Positions 1 to 12,429 of a stretch of 64,000 bases of DNA are shown piece by piece. The notes under the pieces were generated by a model, which was not told where the DNA came from, ran no database searches, and saw only the letters and a program-made list of their open reading frames with translations. This stretch comes from Yamagishiella unicocca (Eukaryota > Chlorophyta > Chlorophyceae > Chlamydomonadales > Volvocaceae). Positions within the stretch are counted from its first letter, which is position 1; each line of letters opens with the position of its first letter. The stretch is taken from contig BDSL01000010.1 in NCBI GenBank assembly GCA_003116995.1, positions 1,116,001 to 1,180,000 of the forward strand, in the 5' to 3' direction. The translations under genes were made by a program, and so were the position numbers.

Positions 1-576
1 TTTTTGAGGGATGCTGCTGGGCCGTAACATGGGAAGCCGCTTGTCATAGACAGCTCTATCCTATGGTGTCACACCTGTCTCCGAAGGTCCCTGGCTGCTC
101 CCCCTGAGACCTAAAGCCCCAATTCCGACAGTAAACAGCACAACATCACGACGTTTGTCGACCGCCACCCGCAATCTTTCCCACAGAAACCCAACTCCAC
201 TCCTCGCAGACCGGGACCGACCGGGGCTGCTACATGCTTCACTCCACCTGTTGAGCAAAAACCTTCTTCCTGACACGCCTGCCACTGTTTACGTCTTCAC
301 ACGTGAACATCAGGTGCGCCGTGAAAGTTTGGGTTCGCACTCGATGTCGCTGTCGCCTCCACATGTATGATGTTAGCAGTGAAAGCCGAGGCGATGAACC
401 AGAGGAAAGGGACGGCATAACGCGAGTTACTGACATTACGCGGCGGGAAAAGCTGTTATGGTTTTCCATCGCCGCCCCAGCACATCCGGAGCTGATCGCG
501 TGTCAGCGGCACTCTGCGTAGCGCGCCTGATCGTCCGACACAACAAACCCGCATTCCTTGTTGCCGCTCAAAACAG
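1..576. other. No confident gene; expected 5' part of the GT15-like gene
   Basis: I could not identify coding sequence here. The first exon I can support for the downstream glycosyltransferase begins at 577, after the acceptor AAAACAG. The N-terminal signal-anchor exon of that gene should lie here or beyond the left edge, but no frame shows a convincing one. Several short open frames exist on both strands without recognisable motifs. Confidence 0.4.
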
Positions 577-2926
577 GTCGAGGCCCTGCGCGAGATGCTT
601 GGCGACGTGGTGGGCCCTAACTTGGCTGTGCTGGCGCTCGACAACCGCACCTGGGTGGTGCCGCCGATGGCCGGCAAATCAACATACTGGCACACAAGCA
701 AGACAGCAGACTACCGACTGATGGGCGACTGGCGGCTGTCATCCATGCCGGACTTCGCTAGGGCTATGGGGCACAGGTAGGATAAGAAGAAGGGGGGTGG
801 GTGGGCTGTAGCCTTCCCTTGGGCAATAGAAAGGGTCCCCCAGTTTAGGCCCCCGGGCCATGTTCATATTTCCGACATTGAGCACAAGCGTGCACCCCGC
901 TTCATGGTCCAATCCACACTCACTATGGGCACAGCCTGCCTTTCGTCCCGTATGATGACGGCCCTGCCAACCACGTGAGGAAGGCAAATTCGTACGCCGC
1001 CTGACAACTTTTCATCCCCATGCCACGTCCGAATTCGCGGTACTTGCGTACCCTGCAATTGATGTGTTCGTTCGCTGGGCCGTCGACGCAACTTTGGGTG
1101 GTCGGGCAGTCCTAACTAAACACGCTAACCCTTCGGCACATGACGGCACACCCGCTGGGTGCCGTTTGCTTGTCACCGCTGGCATCGACGGCAAATATTG
1201 CGTTTCCGGTCGCGCTGGGGCAGCCCGCTGGGTTGGGATGGGAAATCGTCCTTTTTTTGGTGAATAACAAGCTTGGTTTGCGGCTTTGTGATGAATTGCC
1301 ACACTGTTGGGTTCGGTCGCTTCCGCTCCCGCGCAATGCTGGCCGTGTCTCGCGTGCTACAGCTTCCCCACGGCACACACATTACCGTCTGCTCCTCCCC
1401 TCGTTTTGAACGTAAGCGATGTCCTTAGTAAATATATCTCTTTATCCCTCCTGTGGCGTTGCAACATGCCTGGGCCCGATGGCGCCTTGCAGGTACCTAC
1501 TACAGCTCGACGACGATTCGTACATCATGTCGCCCGTGGGCCGGAACTTGGTGGAGTTCTTCGATCGGCGGCAGTATGTCTTGGCAGCTCGCCATGTTAC
1601 GCACGACCCCATTCACGTCACCTGGGGGCTGCCCGAGCTGGCGCGCTACTTCCTGACCACCCATAAGGTGGTGCCCACGACACTCTTCGAGTTCTGTGAC
1701 CCGCACAGCATCGAGGGCTTGTACTCGGAATTCAAAAAGAATGTGAGTAGAGTTTTGGAGCGCCATCAGGCCCTCGGGCATCAAGGATAACGCAAATTTG
1801 TAGGAATGCCCCAGAGCGAGCAATCCGGGCGCCACATCGTGGCTTCGATCGGGGCTGCGTCTTGTCGATCGAGTGGGCGGGCGTGATATTGGGTGGGTGG
1901 GTCAAAAGCCGCGGTTGCGGACAGGTGTAAGGGCTTGCATGGGAGGCGGCGGGGTCTCTGCGAGCACAGGCATACGTTGCGGGCATCGGGATCCGGGTGC
2001 CTGACGGTCGGGTCTCTTCGCACATTGCAGGGCGCATTTGCAGCTCCAGTGGAGCGACCGAACCGTGAAATCAGCGGCGCAAGCCGGACACTAGCTTCCC
2101 TGAGATAGCTTGGGGGCAGGGCCCAGGAAGCTGGCCGCAACTGTCGCCCAGATGCTGTAGCTACATTATGAAATCGCCTCATTTGGCGCTTTGATGCATC
2201 GGGGTTGGGTCACATGGCGCGGCAAATGCACCAACGCGCTGGGCAACAACAAAGCGGAAACCACTTAAAAAAGATACCAAAAGGCATTCCCCGGCCGCCT
2301 CACGCGCATCTTTCAGAAGCTGTTGGAGGCTGGCATTCCCGAGGACAGAGTCGCTGCACTGAAACAGCTGGGACTTCCAGATCGAGGCGGCGGCTGGAAT
2401 CGGACCATCTTGTACGGCAACTGCTTGATGTACAGCCTTGAGTGGTGGTTCCAGCCAGAGGTGGGTTTGCGGGAAGTGTAGTTCGCCCAGTGCACGTACT
2501 GGCGGACTACTGAAGCGGATGTGAGTAGGTGATTTTGAGGACGTTTTGGATGATTCGAAGGCATGGTGTTGATGGCATGGCCGTACGTGGCTGACCGTCG
2601 GCTTTGGCCAGTCGTGTGGCATCCTTCAACCTCTGTGTTCTGGCTTACTGACTGGCCGTTTGCTGTTGTTACCGCTGGCCCCCCTGCGTTCCCTGCTCAA
2701 CCACCAGGTCAACCGCTTTGTGCAGCTGTGTCGAGCAACCGGAGGCTCATTCTCGTACCGCTGGAACGAGCAGGGCGTCATTGCCATGCTGTGGCAGATC
2801 TTCGTATCACCAAAGCAGTTTTATGTGTTTGAATTCGACTACGAACATCGCAAAGCTGTCGCGGAGGTATTGCGGGATGATGAGGTGCGACCAAGCGACG
2901 CCTCAGAGGTAGTAGCCTCCAGCTGA
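577..2926 (+). CDS. GT15-like (Kre2/Mnt1-type) glycosyltransferase, copy A, 5' end missing
   Basis: Four exons are visible: 577-776, 1493-1742, 2317-2460 and 2708-2926 (TGA). All junctions are GT-AG and keep frame, and the 776/1493 join restores GHRYLLQLDDDSYI. The order of motifs fits the GT15 alpha-mannosyltransferase fold: YRLMGDWR..MPDF, an acidic LDDDS strand that may bind the metal and nucleotide sugar, TTLFEFCD, YGNCLMYSLEWWF (the Glu lies where I recall the GT15 catalytic Glu), and ATGGSFSYRWNEQGVIA near the C-terminus. A type II Golgi membrane enzyme making O- or N-linked glycans is expected, but the anchor exon is not found. A paralogue lies convergently at 8240-4522 with exon lengths 200, 250, 138 and 213, against 200, 250, 144 and 219 here. 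The last intron's 3' end is also near-identical between copies, so the duplication is fairly recent or was homogenised. The family call rests on remembered motif order; another GT-A glycosyltransferase family is possible. Confidence 0.6.
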
Positions 2927-4521
2927 AGAACATTTGGTTCGCGGCGCCGTCAGTTTTTAAGTCCTTGGTTCCAAGGTTGGTGTGGTGAGCGGGCGGATGC
3001 CGGCATGCACTCCAAGGGGAATGCTCGCTGCAAGCTGTGGGTACCCAGGCAGCCACGTGGGTTCCCTATGGCGTCTTCTGTTGTTGGCAACCACCGATGA
3101 CATGGTATTAAGCGGTGCCAAACTGGGGCCAAATGAGGGCGGCCTTCCGGGCCCCAAAATTGTAGCTGCAAATCGTCGTGCGCTGCCAGAACACGTGACC
3201 GAACTGAGGCACTGCTATCAGCGCACATCGCCCAACGGCGTTGTTGTAATAACAGTAGTAATTGCAGCGCAGAAGTGGTTGACGCGCAGTGGTCGTGTTG
3301 TTATGTGCCGGTGATGGCGTTATACGTGGCAGGAGCATTGTGTGTTGGCGGGGGCGGCCGTTGAGCTGTGGGGTATTCGTGCGTGCGATATATCTTACTG
3401 GTGGGATGCGAAGCTGTTGGGTTGAAGTAGCGATCGCGGCTTCAGTTGAGGGCTTGGGTTGATGGACGCAACGCCAGTGGTTTGAAAGACTGATCGAAGC
3501 GTGAGGTAATGGTTGCAAGTTGCTGAACGAAAGTTGTCGCGTTCACTATGGTATGATCCTGTCAGGCTCTGTCTCCGCATGCGGCCAATGAGATGAAGCT
3601 TATGAACGTGTTGTCATATTATTGCTCCTGCGTGCTTGCAGGACTTCTTTCGCCTAAGCGACTTAATGAGCACACTTTGCTGCGTATGGAGATTTTCGCG
3701 GTAAGGTATAGAGCCGCCGTGTGTCCAGGCGGCACCAACAGCACGGTGTATACGCGATACCCGAGACCCGAACACACATTTTTATTTTGTAACCGCCAAC
3801 ACCGTCTGTTCACGGCTCACATAGCCAAAGCTATTTCGCCAGAACCACACACGTCGTGAGTATTAACGTGTATTCACCGCTGCGTGTACGATGATCAAGA
3901 CACGGATATTATTCGAGTTCAAGCCAGCATTCCTGCCGATCCAACACCCTATAGCCTGAGGTTTGCGTTGCCCGTCCTGCCGGCGTCACGCTGTCGCAGG
4001 AAGGAAGTATTCTGTTTAAGCGAGTCCCTCGATTTAATGCACATTTAGTCCCTGACAGCCCAAGTTCATGGACATTATATACAATTGCCTATACCGTATG
4101 TGACCTATGTGACCGTATCGTCACATTGGGTGGATTGCCACCGTAATTGTCATTCATCCATTAACCAACCATTCATCCAGTGTACCTACTGTAACCAAAC
4201 CACCCCTGCGAACACAATACCACCACACATAGCTCTACCTTACGGTCTGGGGCCCACTATAACATTTACTACTCACATTGGTGCATAGCCAAGGCTACCT
4301 ATCCTTGATGTAGACATGCGACGCCGTCCTTCGACCGCTGGCTTGGCATGGACGTGCCCCCCCTCCGCCTGTGCGTCCTCCAACACTCTGGCGGCGATGT
4401 GCCCGGTGGTTATGCCTTTTGGTCTGAGCCCATAACACGTGCTGCTACTTCCACGCCCTGAACACAGCCTCAGGTGCGCACCGTCCGTTTTGGGGGCACA
4501 AAGTGTCAGTCGCAGCGTCGA
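2927..4521. other. Tail-to-tail intergenic region between the two glycosyltransferase copies
   Basis: This holds the 3' flanks of both convergent genes. TGTAA motifs occur near 3244 and 3786 on the + strand. An 88-codon + frame at 3593-3859 starts with a hydrophobic, signal-like segment and runs into a GTGAGT donor-like site, but matches nothing I recognise and may be chance. Degenerate pieces of the TGTAACCGTTACA repeat lie at about 4231-4273 and 4390-4446. Confidence 0.4.
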
Positions 4522-7500
4522 CTATGGATGGCCGGCATGGGCGGCACGTGCGTGGTTGCGCATTTTCCGTACTGCGACATCCGCAGAAATGCGATGTGCG
4601 TAGCGGAACTGGAAGGCGTAAAATTGGTCTCGTGGTACGAAGATCTGCCACAGCATGGCGATGACGCCCTGCTCATTCCAGCGGTATGCGAAGGAGCCTC
4701 CGGTTGCTCGACACAGCTGCACAAAGCGGTTGACCTGGTGGTTGAGCGGGCACGCAAGGGGGCAGCGGTAACAACCGCAAACGGTAAGCAAACCAGCCAA
4801 AGCTAACAAGGCAAATGGGAACGCCCAGGTCGCGGTGGGCCATAACTTCGCCAACGTGAGGCAACACAACTGGCGCAATTCGCCCTGGGGTGCTGGCTGC
4901 TGCTGTTTTTGCCTCTGGGCCCTTAGCTGGTGTCGTGGTGGTTTGCTTTTGTTATTGAGCGATTGGGTTTCTGTCTCTTCTGTCTCCTTCAGTGTCAGGC
5001 GATGTGCCCAATGGTTCTGCCTTTTGGCCTTGAGCCCACTGTAACGCGTACTACTACCACAAGCACTGACTGGAGCCCACAGTAACGAATACCACTGCTA
5101 ATAACAACCTGATATCTGGTCAACCGTTGCATTGACCGGAAAACGCAGCACGGGGGCGTTGGACGGCCAAGATCATTGCTACCGCTCCCTAGCGTCGCTT
5201 CGTGTGCAGCCCCCTGCCCGGCTTGCACACGATCGGCCTGCTGGGAGGTTGCACGGAAACCCGTGTGCATGTCCCTGTCCCATCTGCCCGATAGGACAGG
5301 GCCTTGCGCCAGCCAGTGGTACCAACGTAACCTCACGCAGCCAAGGCACACCACAGGCAGGACTGCGTGCCGGCGCAACAGTGACGCAGTGCCACCCCAG
5401 GTACTTACCCTAGGTACTAGCCTACGCAGTGGCAGGTACTAACATAAGATACGAACCTCATGTACTTACTCCAGGTAAATACATAAGATACGATACGAAC
5501 CTCATACCCCAGGTGCAAAGTCTATTACGAGCGGAGAAGTACACGTCAAGGGCGCTGCACCCACCATTGGTCGATACCACCATTCCACGCTGAACATCAA
5601 GCAGTTTCCGTACAAAATTGTCCGGTTCCAGCCGCCCTCTTCCTTAAGGCCCAGATTTCTCAAACTCGCCAGGTCCACTTTGGTCAGGTCGTCTTCGAAC
5701 TTCTGCCTTGTCAAGGAGACGGGTGCGGAGGACGTCCCGGATGAGCAGCTACAAATAAAGGCACTCTTGCAACCAACATGGGCTCATCGACTGACGCCAG
5801 ACGCTCAATGAAACGACCGAGTCACGCGGAACCAGTACATGTACGCTGGACGCCGAACTGTGGCGCTTGCCAGCAGTCAGACGCAGTGCAATTGAGAAGC
5901 AGTGCTTGCAGTGCCATCTGGCAACCCGTCAAAGTTGGCGAACTAACTCAGGCCCTCACTGCTCAGCGGGACTCGGCAACACCGCGCTCCCTTCCACCCC
6001 TTTCATTCCCCAGGCAGCTGCCTCCTCACTTACGAATTTATTGAATGTTGAGTACAGGCCCTCGATGCTGGGAGGGTCACAGAACTGGAACAGTGTCGTG
6101 GGCATCACCTTGTGCGTGGTCAGGAAGTAGCGCGCTAGCTCGGGCAGGCCCCACGTGACGACAGGGGAGTCCTTTTGCGTCTCGCGCGCCGCCAGTACAT
6201 AGCCGTTTCGATCAAATAGCGCGACTAGGTTTTCGACCACGGGCGCGAGTATATAGGAGTCATCGTCGAGCTGCATTATGTACCTGCACCGCCGTTCATG
6301 GGGAGGAGCAGTGTAGTGTTGTGTCAAGTCGAAGGCGAGCAACCGCGACGTGTCTCGAAACAGAACAAGCAGTAGGCTATATAGGAAAAGATCGACAAGC
6401 AGCAGGCTATAAGGAAACGACCGGGTGGCACTTGGCGTGGGTTGGGCAGCCACGGCGCGTCACCTGTTTTGTAGCGCTGACGCAACCACTGTTTGGTCAA
6501 TGCTAATGCGGGTTCGATCCGGACCCTCCCCTCCAGCGCGCAGCGCGCACGCACAAGCACCCTTCACACGGCTGCTAGTCGCCGAGCCTCTCCAGGGCGA
6601 TGGTTGTTGTTGTAACGGATACAGTGGGTTCCAGACCAAGAGGTAGAACCATCGGGCGATGGTGTTATCGAAGGCCAGGTGCGTTCGTGTACCAGGGCTT
6701 CCCCATGCTACTCGCGACGCGCAACCAAGCTTGTGGTGCGGCATCTCTACATTACCCAGATACTCAGCCAACCTTGTTGTGCGGCATCTCTACATTACCC
6801 AGATACTCAGCTAACCTTGTGGCTTGCGCACCGGCCCTCGACACCCCGCGTACCGCAATCCAAAGTGCTTATCCGACATACAGTCAAGGACAAGCACGGC
6901 AGCCATCAGTCAGGGACAAGCACGGCACCCACCTGTGACCCATATTTCGCACAAAGTCCGGCATGTGTGACATCCGCCAGTCGCCCATCATTCGGTATTC
7001 TATTGGCATCACCGAATGCCAGAGGCGCGGGTCCCCCACCATCGCTGGGACAACCCACGATTCCCGATCCGTCGATAGCACCGCTACATTGGGCAGCAGG
7101 AACTCGCCAAGGTTTTTCCGCAATTCCTCCACCTGTCAGGGCGCAAAATGTAATGGCGTTGCACCCGTTGTGAAAGGCGGAACACATTCAGGGATTGAGA
7201 ACAACAAGGCGTTTCAAACGCGGTGCCGTGCGTGCAGGTCTGCCTCAACCACTCATGGGGCGTCACGGTCGTCTGTTGGCTGCTGTCGTGGTGGTTTGCC
7301 TTTGTTATGGCGCGGTTAGATTTCTGCGTCTTTTGTCTCCTTCGGTGTCCGGCGATGTGCCCAACGGCTCCGCCTTTTGGAACCCACTGTAACCAGTAGT
7401 ACTGCCATCGTCTATTCATGCGGGCGATTCGTCCACATCCCGTCGTACAAGAAAACACGCCATGCAACGATACCAGGTTCCGGTGCAAATGCCATACGGC

Positions 7501-8240
7501 CGGTTGGGCGTGAAGCCTGGTGGAAAGGAAGTGAAGGACTGACTGTCGCAATTGACAATCAGCCATCCACTCCATACGATACCCGTTCATGCTCCGTGGA
7601 TGTTCAGCGCAATATAAGACTGTCGCTGCATTTAAGTTTCGCTCAAGGGGTTATTAATACCCAGCTGAGGGGTCATGGGTACCCACCTGCGGCTGGTGTG
7701 TGAAGATGTATACAGACGAAGGCGTGCTGGGGAAGAGGTTTGCTGCGCATAACTGTAAACAAGCGCGCAGCATACCTACTCGATCCCGATCTGCGACAGG
7801 TATTTTTGGGCGGGCGTATTGGAGGATATAACGGTGAAATCGGGGCGCCTGTGGGCGGCAGCTGTTCGTGACACGGGCAAGGCTGCTGAGGCGAGGGTTT
7901 CAAAATCATGGTTCCACCCGGCCGTTGGTTCCAAACCGCAGAGGGACAGGTTTTACCCTCCCATAATACACCAGCACAGCGTGTGCGGCTTACCTTTTCT
8001 CTCTAGGTCTGTCACTAGGATGACAATAGCAAGTCGGTCTGCGTTTGCCGCTGCTTCTCGTTGTCCCAGCTGCTGAAGTGCCAATTCGGTAGTCTCCTCA
8101 AGCCATAGTCCTTTCGACCCCAGTTCACTGCCGTTTATATTGTTTTCCTGTGATTGCAGCTGGCCTTGACAGCTAAGCACGGTAACCATGAAGCTTAACA
8201 CAACGATTCGCGGAAGCTCACGTTGAATCCAGCAAGACAT
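4522..8240 (-). CDS. GT15-like (Kre2/Mnt1-type) glycosyltransferase, copy B
   Basis: Supported exons on the minus strand are 7132-6933, 6283-6034, 5702-5565 and 4734-4522. They are phase-compatible and collinear with copy A. Motifs are YRMMGDWR..MPDF, YIMQLDDDSYI, TTLFQFCD, YGNCLMFSVEWWY and ATGGSFAYRWNEQGVIA. A likely first exon is 8240-7994: ATG, then a hydrophobic signal-anchor (RIVVLSFMVTVLSCQG), then a strand ADRLAIVILVTDLERK resembling the first beta-strand of the GT15 domain, ending at a GTAAGC donor. The exon or exons joining 7994 to 7132 are not resolved; 7752-7687 is one candidate. A dispersed repeat sits in this gap at 7240-7405 and another in the next intron at 6604-6661. The product is expected to be a Golgi type II membrane glycosyltransferase. 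No stops or frameshifts are seen in the conserved exons, so the copy may be functional. Linking the first exon to this gene is inference. Confidence 0.58.
4870..5060 (+). repeat. Dispersed repeat family T, long copy
   Basis: About 190 bp shared with 12430-12620 and 7240-7405. Landmarks in order are TGGGGTGCTGGCTGCTGCT, GTGGTTTGC, GTCAGGCGATGTGCCC, a GGTTCTGCC box, CTTTTGGCCTTGAGCCCACT and a GTAAC end running into a CTACTAC simple tail. The end and tail look like the 3' terminus of a SINE or LINE. Confidence 0.65.
6604..6661 (-). repeat. Dispersed repeat family T, 3'-end copy
   Basis: Reverse-orientation copy of the terminal about 60 bp (TGTAACGGATACAGTGGG, then AGACCAAGAGGTAGAACC). It sits in the intron of copy B between exons 6933 and 6283. 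Confidence 0.6.
7240..7405 (+). repeat. Dispersed repeat family T copy
   Basis: Shares GTCGTGGTGGTTTGCC, GGCGATGTGCCCAACGG and GGAACCCACTGTAACC with other copies, then a CAGTAGTACTGCC tail. It lies in the unresolved intron of glycosyltransferase copy B, antisense to the gene. Confidence 0.62.
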
Positions 8241-9299
8241 CTCGTGGTTCGAGTATCGCTTTAAGGGTTATCGATACTTATAGCTTGAAAGCGTTTCTGC
8301 GTTTGCCTGAGTCAAGGTAGCGCAAGCGCAATGCTCGTTGCGTTGCCGATTTGGATCTCGGATCGAAAAAGCTATGATATGCAAGAAGCGATCGGTGGAG
8401 AATGTAGAACTGAACCTAGTCTACGGCACAAGAGCAACAAAATGAGAGATGGACGTAGAACACGTGGATTGCCGTATGGAATCTAGGTCCGTCAGCCGGC
8501 TCAGAACTAAGCCATATATCGAAGGTAGGCAGTCCGTCAGCAATGCCTATCAGTCGACATCTGCTGCTCAGCACCTCCATGCAGCTCGAGGCCGTGGCCG
8601 CTGCTCGCCCTGCATGAAGCGTACGTGCGGGAGGCACTAGGGGCGCCTCTTGCCTCCTGGAGGTGTGTTCCGCTTGCGGCTCACCTTCCCGTGGCTGTGG
8701 AGGGTGCGGTGGCAGAGCCGGCACACGAAGAATCTTCTGGCGCCTGGCCGTGTATGGGCTTCCGCTGGTTTGTGACATGCATGTTCGTGGCGCTCCCTTG
8801 GGGGCCTGTGGATGCGGGGATTATCCCGGGGCCGCCGCCGGACAGGTGTCCCCTCGCCCGCTCATTTCTGGCACTCCCCTGGAGGTCTGTGGGTGACTTT
8901 TCCGGAGCCCGGCGCCGGACAGGTGTCCCCTCGCCCGCTCATTTCCGGCACTGCCCTATGGCTCGTGCGGTGGCCAGTGTGCTCGGAGGGCACATTGCGG
9001 TGGCGCCCGCTGTCCCTGGGCTGGGCAATCGGGCGGTCGTGTTGCGCTGCGGGCTGCTCTGCGTGATCGGCCGGTAGCTGCCCCCGCTGGTGTCCGGTCG
9101 CTGGCCCGTGTGGCTGGTGCAAGCCCCCCACCCCCCCCGGCTGTGAGCAGTGTGTTGGGGATGTCATCACTTTTATTGCGATTGGCCACTGCACGCTCTG
9201 GGCTGTTTCACGCCGGCCAGCGGTGCCTTGTCCGCCTGGATGGGGGGCCCCGCCGGACACCGTGCACTCGCGCGCAGTGGACTGCGATTGCTGCTGCAG
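8241..9299. other. No gene recognised; contains a degenerate tandem duplication
   Basis: This is the 5' flank of glycosyltransferase copy B and then unassigned sequence. At about 8815-8965 two copies of a roughly 75-bp segment containing GACAGGTGTCCCCTCGCCCG lie in tandem. Open frames here (for example + 8625-9077) have no recognisable domain. Confidence 0.4.
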
Positions 9300-9300
9300 G

Positions 9301-9463
9301 CCCGTCTGCGGGGTCCCGTCTGCGGGGCCCGTCTGCGGGGTCCCGTCTGCGGGGTCCCGTCTGCGGGGTCCCGTCTGCGGGGTCCCGTCTGCGGGGTCCC
9401 GTCTGCGGGGTCCCGTCTGCGGGGTCCCGTCTGCGGGCCCGTCTGCGGGCCCATCTGCGGGGT
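9301..9463 (+). repeat. 14-bp minisatellite, about 11-12 units
   Basis: The unit is GTCCCGTCTGCGGG, with a few units missing bases. Three units make 42 nt, so all frames read a 14-residue repeat. The open frames across it are a by-product of the unit length and not evidence of coding. Confidence 0.9.
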
Positions 9464-9477
9464 CCAGGCTCAGCTAG

Positions 9478-9575
9478 GTTGCTATTGTAACGGTTACAGT
9501 CGGTTCCAGACCAAAAGGTAGAACCATCGGGCACATCGCCTGACACTGAGGAAGACGGAGGAGCTAGGTGTGCCG
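9478..9575 (-). repeat. Dispersed repeat family T copy, reverse
   Basis: Contains TTGTAACGGTTACAGTCGG, AGGTAGAACCATCGGGC and CGCCTGACACTGAGG. It directly abuts the 14-bp minisatellite. A fragment of the terminus recurs at 9975-10015, with the TAACGGTTACAG motif doubled. Confidence 0.65.
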
Positions 9576-10015
9576 CGGGCCGAGTGGGCAGTGGGGTGAT
9601 GTCAAAGTCACCTACCTGCTCCTCCGTGTGGTTGGTGGTCGCGTGCGGTGTGCTGGCTGAACCCTGGATGCCCTGGGGGACCTGAGCGACTCCTGCCTCG
9701 TGCTTTTCGCTTGCGGGCAGATCGTCCGCCTGTCTGGTGCCTTCTAGGCCGGGTCAGTTTTGGGTTATGTACTACTTGGCGTCAGGCAGGCGGACCTATG
9801 GGACAAGGGGCGATGAGGCACGGCCCATGGCGCGTGCCTCGCCTCCCCGGTCTCGAGGTGTCCCTCCAGCCGCTGCCGACGGTGTGTCCTCCCGTGCGGT
9901 CCGTGGGTCCCGGAAACGACGGGGACACTTTTTGACTTTGGGTCCCTGTAACCCTGTCCCACTAACGATTATCTTGTTGTAACGGTTACAGTGGGTTCTG
10001 TTACGGTTACAGTGG

Positions 10016-11435
10016 CTTATCGTTGTCTGCGACCCTGTTGATCGGTGCGCCCGGGGTGCCGTCTGCCCGGTTCTGCGTTTTCCCCAATCCTCTTGGCCTT
10101 GGTTTATTTGTTGAGACTGCCCATCTTGCTAAAGTTCCCTTTGTTGGCCGGTTTTTCGGGTGGGATACTTCCCACGTGTAGGTGGTGCCCTATGCCGCAT
10201 CCACCAACATAGGAAGCATCAAGGGGCACTAGGTCCATGGTCTCTACATGCCATGGTCCCCTCTACGAACATGGGGCTTCGCCGTTGCCGGCCGTAGCAG
10301 GACGGGTCTGCTGCGCAGGCCCGTGTGGGTCAAGGTGTGGGTCAAGGTCAAGGCGAGGCAGCAGTAATAAGCTAATAACAATGTGGCTCCACCCTACATA
10401 CAACTAATGAGCAGTACTGGCCGCACGACAGCTTCTCAACACCATCCAAGCACCGATGGTGAACCCCTCCAGCTCAAGCCAATCAACTGGAGCACGCGGT
10501 GTGACGATGCCTAGGGCACGATGCGTACGGGCGAGCGGGCCTACGGGCAAGCGTGACGCCAAGTGTGCTCTAACTTGCCACTCGTGGTCGGAGCCGACAT
10601 GCTCCCCGGCCACCTGCTCCCCGGTCAGACCGCAGGGGGATGTTACGGCGAATGTACCCCCACAGCCCGCGCCACGCACGTCCGGCCCGGAGTGCCTTCC
10701 GACGGGTCCCCCCGCCGGCCGGCCTCGCGCGGGTGTCGCTAACCACTGACGTACCCCGTGCCAAGGAGTTTCAAGTGCGGCCCAATTCCGGGGCAGTACC
10801 CCCGTACCGGTATTTCTGGCAGGGCCAGGCAGGACGGATCCAGATTCGACCATAAAATGGAACTACTTAATGGGGTTTGTCCGTTTACCGAGCAGGCAGT
10901 TACGTAAGAATCGAGTCGTCGTCAGGGGCCCAGCAAAGGGTGAGCGACCAGCAAACGACCTTCTGCTGGGCGACCGGTGATCTGCGCAGCGCCTGCGGCA
11001 GGCTTGAACGGCTCAGGGATCGCAGCTCTGTGCCTAGTCCCCGAAGCACGTCACTGCTGGAGGGTGGCGCAAGCCGCTGCCGCGTAGATGTTGGCGTGGC
11101 CGTGTGCAGGTCCATCCAGCAGACTACTGTACAGCTGGCGGGCGCTGGCGCAGGTGCATCTGGCGCCTTCCGGGGCAGGACCGGTGGCTTCTGCGGAAGG
11201 TGAGTCAGTGAGGGAGATGGAACGGGCCCAAGCAAGCCGCGAGGGGCGACAAAGGAGGGGCCTCACGCAGCGCAGGCGGCACCGCGAAGACGTATTATTA
11301 TTAGCGCGTGCACGCTGCACAAAAAGAAGACGGAAACAGCGACGCCATGATGAATGCCCGCCAGTTCATGCCGGCTACGTAAGGACAAACAACAGGGGTG
11401 GATGGACCGTACTTCATGGCGGGGTGGTAGTTACG
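10016..11435. other. No gene recognised
   Basis: Unassigned sequence. Open frames on both strands at 10404-10853 and 10877-11235 have shuffled composition and no domain. A short GTGGGTCAAG repeat lies near 10325. Confidence 0.35.
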
Positions 11436-11790
11436 ATTGGAGGTAGTACTGCTACAGATGGCCCCAGACCAGAAGGTAGAGCCATCGGGCGCATCGGTGC
11501 TGAGTTCGTTGTGCTGGGTTGCCCGACAGTCCCGCGACAAGGAAGCCTGAGAGATGACTCCCGACGCACCCCTCGCCTGCAACATACTAACCCCTGCAAG
11601 TCCGCACGGCCACATTGACGTCTTTGCACGAATAGCATAGGCTGCGTACCGGGCCCGGCTGCGGCAGGCGCCTGAGTCATCACAGCGGATGGAACTACAA
11701 GTATGTCCACCAAAGCCGCCTGTTGTTGTAACGGTTACAGCGGGTTCCAGACCAAGAGGTAGAACCATCGGGCGCATCGCCTGTAGTGTG
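11436..11790 (-). repeat. Two reverse copies of dispersed repeat family T
   Basis: Copies at about 11440-11510 (CCAGACCAGAAGGTAGAGCC..) and 11722-11790 (TTGTAACGGTTACAGCGGG..AGAACCATCGGGCGCATC). About 210 bp of unrelated sequence separates them. Confidence 0.6.
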
Positions 11791-12429
11791 GCAGGGTGTG
11801 CTGGCCAATGTGGCCATGCTCCTACGCGGTCGGCGTGTCTTACCAATGATGCGCATGTTTGGCATTATGCAGCATGGAGAGCGATGGCGGCAGACGAGGG
11901 TGAAGCCACATCCGTCAGGGGATAAATTATTCAGACCGGTCCAACCGCAGCAGCTACTACAGTTAACGGGCACTGCTGCACAATCTGCTCTACAGCTGGG
12001 TTTTTTAGGGGCTCACGATTGCGCATGTGTAACCTGATGTATCTGTCCGTATGCATCCATCCAGGACTTGCTCCCAGTCCAAGTAAACAGCCCCCGCGTC
12101 GCCTGGCCAACGGAACAGCCTGAAACACAACGGAGGACATACAAGTCCACAGAAACAAGCCACGACGCATACAGGGACCGCCCACCGGGAGCCGGCGGCA
12201 ACCTGCCGCGCGATTCAGCCCTGTCCAGGCACTCCGTTCAAGCGCGGAAGACAGGAACCCGCCGCGCGCGCAAAGGGGGAAATAGCAGACGGTGCCCTCC
12301 GTGCACAGGACAAGGCAAGCCCGGAACGCAGTGCACCAGCGTTGCACCAGCGTTGCGGCGCTTCACTGGTTCGTCGGTTGCTGGGCTGTTAGGTTGGTTG
12401 GTGGCCAGTTCCTGATAGGGGAGCCTCTA

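Noticed and set aside
9223..9521. Repeat protein with a 14-residue period
   Set aside because: 14-bp minisatellite; period equals three units, with no conserved flanks.
10404..10853. Minus-strand 149-codon frame as a gene
   Set aside because: No recognisable motif, and overlapping open frames on the other strand look equally good.
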